From: Desulforhopalus sp.
Lineage (GTDB): Bacteria > Desulfobacterota > Desulfobulbia > Desulfobulbales > Desulfocapsaceae
Assembly (NCBI GenBank): GCA_023231425.1
Contig: JALNVI010000065.1
Coordinates: 1 to 15,667, forward strand
Length of the DNA: 15,667 bases
Reading direction: 5' to 3'
Position 1 is the stretch's first letter. Each line of letters begins with the position of its first letter. Shown piece by piece: positions 14,215-15,667 of this stretch. The position numbers and the translations under genes are program-made. The notes beneath the pieces were generated by a model, which saw nothing but the letters and a program-made list of their open reading frames with translations, did no database searches and was not told where the DNA came from.

Positions 14215-15411
14215 GTGACTGATTTGAATATTGATTTTCCCGCAATTACAAACCTCTTCGCGAGGGCGGAAGAGGCAGGGCGTAATACGCTGCTTGAATA
14301 TGAGACTTACGATCTGCTGTCCAGCAGTGGAGCCGAAACCCGCCGCGCACCTGCCTGCTGAGAAAAGGGGACCGGGTGACAGATGAGCAGCTGCTGGCGA
14401 TCCCGGGGGAGAAGCTGCCGAAGACGCGCGGAGAACATAGCCGTAATACCGCGTTTATCAGCCAGAGCGGGGCTTTTATGATTACCCGCCTGAGCCGCAG
14501 ACCTGAATTTGATCTCGCTTACATGGTTTCTATCGGCAATCAGAATGACCTTACCCCTGGTGATTTTCTCACATATTTCAAAGATGAGGAGGGGATTGAG
14601 GTTATCGGCGTTTATGCCGAGGGTTTCAAGGATCTCGATGGACTGGACTTTGTGCGGGCGCTGCGCGGGGCGGTAATGGCAGGCAGGGATGTTATTTTTT
14701 ACAAGGCGGGGCGGACGCCGGAAGGAAAGTCGGCAACCTCTGGGCATACAGCGTCAGTTGCCGGAGATTATATGGTCTGTGAGTCTTGTGTGCGTCAGGC
14801 CGGGGCATTATCGCCGAGACCTTTGGACAGTTTGAAAACCTGATGATGCTGGCGCGGCAGCTGCACCGCAAAAAACTGAACGGCAATCGCCTGGCGACAG
14901 TGAGCGGGGGGGGTGAGGCGGTGGGAATGGCGGACAGTATTGTCTCCGGTGACTATGTGCCATGCATCTCGCTGAATTCTCCATGGAGAGTTCAGCGCGC
15001 CTTACAGAACTGCTGAAAGAGAAGGGCCTGGAAAATCTTATTACGGTGAAAAATCCCTTTGATATCAACCCCGGTTCCGATGATGAGGCCCACGCGCGGG
15101 TCGCGGAGATTCTTGGGCAGGACAGCGGGGTAGACATGGTGATTATTGGCCTGAACCCGCTTTCGCCTGCCGTGCACAGCCTCGATATTGATAGCCCGAA
15201 GAGTGTTGTGCAGCTTCTGCCGCAGGTGGTTGAGAGACTGGATAAACCCCTCGTCGCCGTAGTGGAAGGGGGGCGGCTTTATACGCCGATGGCTGACGCG
15301 CTCAAGGCGGCAGGAATAGTCGTCTTCTCCGATGCGGATGAAGCGCTCCACTCTGTCGGAATATATGTGCAGGGCCGGTTGCATGCTGAGAAGCTGCGAT
15401 CAATGCGATGA
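14215..15411 (+). pseudogene. Acyl-CoA (acetate-CoA) ligase, NDP-forming type, decayed
   Basis: Remnant of a fused beta-alpha NDP-forming acyl-CoA synthetase. Piece 1 (GTG 14215) gives the start of an ATP-grasp domain (EAGRNTLLEYETYDLLSSSGAET). A missing C near 14333-14345 throws it out of frame; restoring one base reads GAETPPRTCLLRKGDRVTDE straight into piece 2. At about 14412 (PGEK/LPKTRGE) the sequence jumps from the ATP-grasp start to the CoA-ligase domain (NTAFISQSGAFMITRLS, FYKAGRT, GHTASVAGDY), so most of ATP-grasp and the CoA-binding Rossmann domain are gone. A lost base near 14804 (QAGA/IIAETFGQ) and another near 14960 (SGDY/HLAEFS) separate pieces 3 and 4. Piece 4 ends normally (VEGGRLYTPMADALKAAGIVVF). 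What remains is about 400 codons, against roughly 700 expected. An enzyme is not likely to be made. Confidence 0.88.
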
Positions 15412-15418
15412 GTGATTC

Positions 15419-15430
15419 TCTGCATGCAGA
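15419..15430. repeat. 12-bp perfect palindrome
   Basis: TCTGCATGCAGA lies eight bases after the last stop codon of the pseudogene. It could be a protein-binding site or chance. The rest of 15412-15498 shows nothing else. Confidence 0.3.
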
Positions 15431-15498
15431 ACTGACTGTGGCAGAAGTCTGCTTCTTTCGAATGATAGAGAAAGGGATCTGTTAACAATATGGTCTTC

Positions 15499-15545
15499 AG
15501 GGAACCTTGAAACCGCCTGCCCTTCATTCATATTCAAGGTCCCCT
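15499..15545 (-). repeat. Dispersed repeat family, copy E (short form)
   Basis: A 47-bp copy with well-matched terminal inverted repeats: AGGGAACCTTGAA at one end and TTCAAGGTCCCCT at the other. Read on the - strand the interior is GAATATGAATGAA followed by GGGCAGGCGG. The left terminus is joined directly to the right-hand block at a shared GAA. The TGA stop of the gene entering from the right lies inside it. Confidence 0.8.
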
Positions 15546-15667
15546 TCACAGAGTGAATGCGCCATTTGCCGCCCCAGCTCAGCAGCCTGAGCTGTTACCT
15601 TGCTGTTCTCTCGAACTCCGCCTTTCGCGAAGACATTGAAAACGGCAAGCTCCCCGACAATTTCATA
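15524..15667 (-). CDS. C-terminal fragment of a gene cut by the window edge, perhaps a flavoprotein
   Basis: Forty-seven codons are open from the window edge to a TGA. The peptide begins YEIVGELAVFNVFAKGGVRE and continues NSKVTAQAAELGRQMAHSL, ending CEGDLEYE. The regular amphipathic stretch (AAELGRQMA) looks like the last helix of a real protein. It weakly resembles the end of flavodoxin-like or NAD(P)H-dependent FMN reductase proteins, but too little is present to name it. The last few residues (DLEYE) and the stop come from repeat copy E, so the repeat has replaced or extended the original C-terminus. Confidence 0.5.
   Translation of the reverse strand, partial: YEIVGELAVFNVFAKGGVRENSKVTAQAAELGRQMAHSLCEGDLEYE

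Noticed and set aside
1..15667. CRISPR array, transposase, toxin-antitoxin or phage genes
   Set aside because: No regularly spaced repeats with unique spacers and no frame with such domains was found on either strand.

Overview
The window looks like chromosome from a Gram-negative, anaerobic or microaerobic Desulfobacterota-type bacterium, perhaps Desulfobulbales. This is inferred from a nine-heme c-type cytochrome lipoprotein, an RlpA/SPOR envelope protein, a Crp/Fnr regulator, an ADP-forming-type acyl-CoA synthetase remnant and a solitary FapA/DUF342 protein. Nothing in the sequence fixes the genus, and no database search was possible.

Layout, left to right. (1) 34-1517, + strand: trpC and trpF, overlapping by one base, for two consecutive-pathway steps of tryptophan synthesis. 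(2) 1468-3840, - strand: a nine-heme cytochrome c lipoprotein followed 9 bp later by an RlpA-like protein whose 3' end overlaps the 3' end of trpF tail to tail. (3) 3979-4054: tRNA-Thr(CGU) with its own promoter-like sequence and a strong terminator. (4) 4275-7999, - strand: dinB (Pol IV), sppA (protease IV) and a DEDDh 3'-5' exonuclease, read in that order. (5) 8133-12123, + strand: a Crp/Fnr regulator, then a family 2 glycosyltransferase, a large COG5610-like HAD protein and a small membrane-type protein. The last three are packed with overlapping or adjacent ends and look like a cell-surface glycan operon. (6) 12156-13883, - strand: a FapA/DUF342 protein. (7) 14215-15411, + strand: a decayed acyl-CoA synthetase with a large internal deletion and three single-base frameshifts. 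(8) 15524-15667, - strand: the C-terminal end of a gene that enters from the right edge.

The most unusual element is not a gene. At least five intergenic copies of one non-coding repeat family lie in the window (4102-4274, 4886-4975, 8801-8845, 14028-14191, 15499-15545). They share imperfect terminal inverted repeats (AGGGAACCTTGAA at one end, TTCAAGGTATCCT-like at the other) and a conserved inner block near one end (TCGAATATGAA). Two are about 165-173 bp, one is 90 bp and two are about 46 bp, so the family looks like a MITE with internal deletion forms. The copies sit directly against gene ends: one touches a stop codon, one supplies a stop codon, one fills the gap between the regulator and the glycosyltransferase, and two flank the pseudogene.

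No CRISPR array, rRNA, transposase, integrase or recognisable defence system was seen. The surface-glycan trio and the repeat family are the best candidates for something not yet well described.
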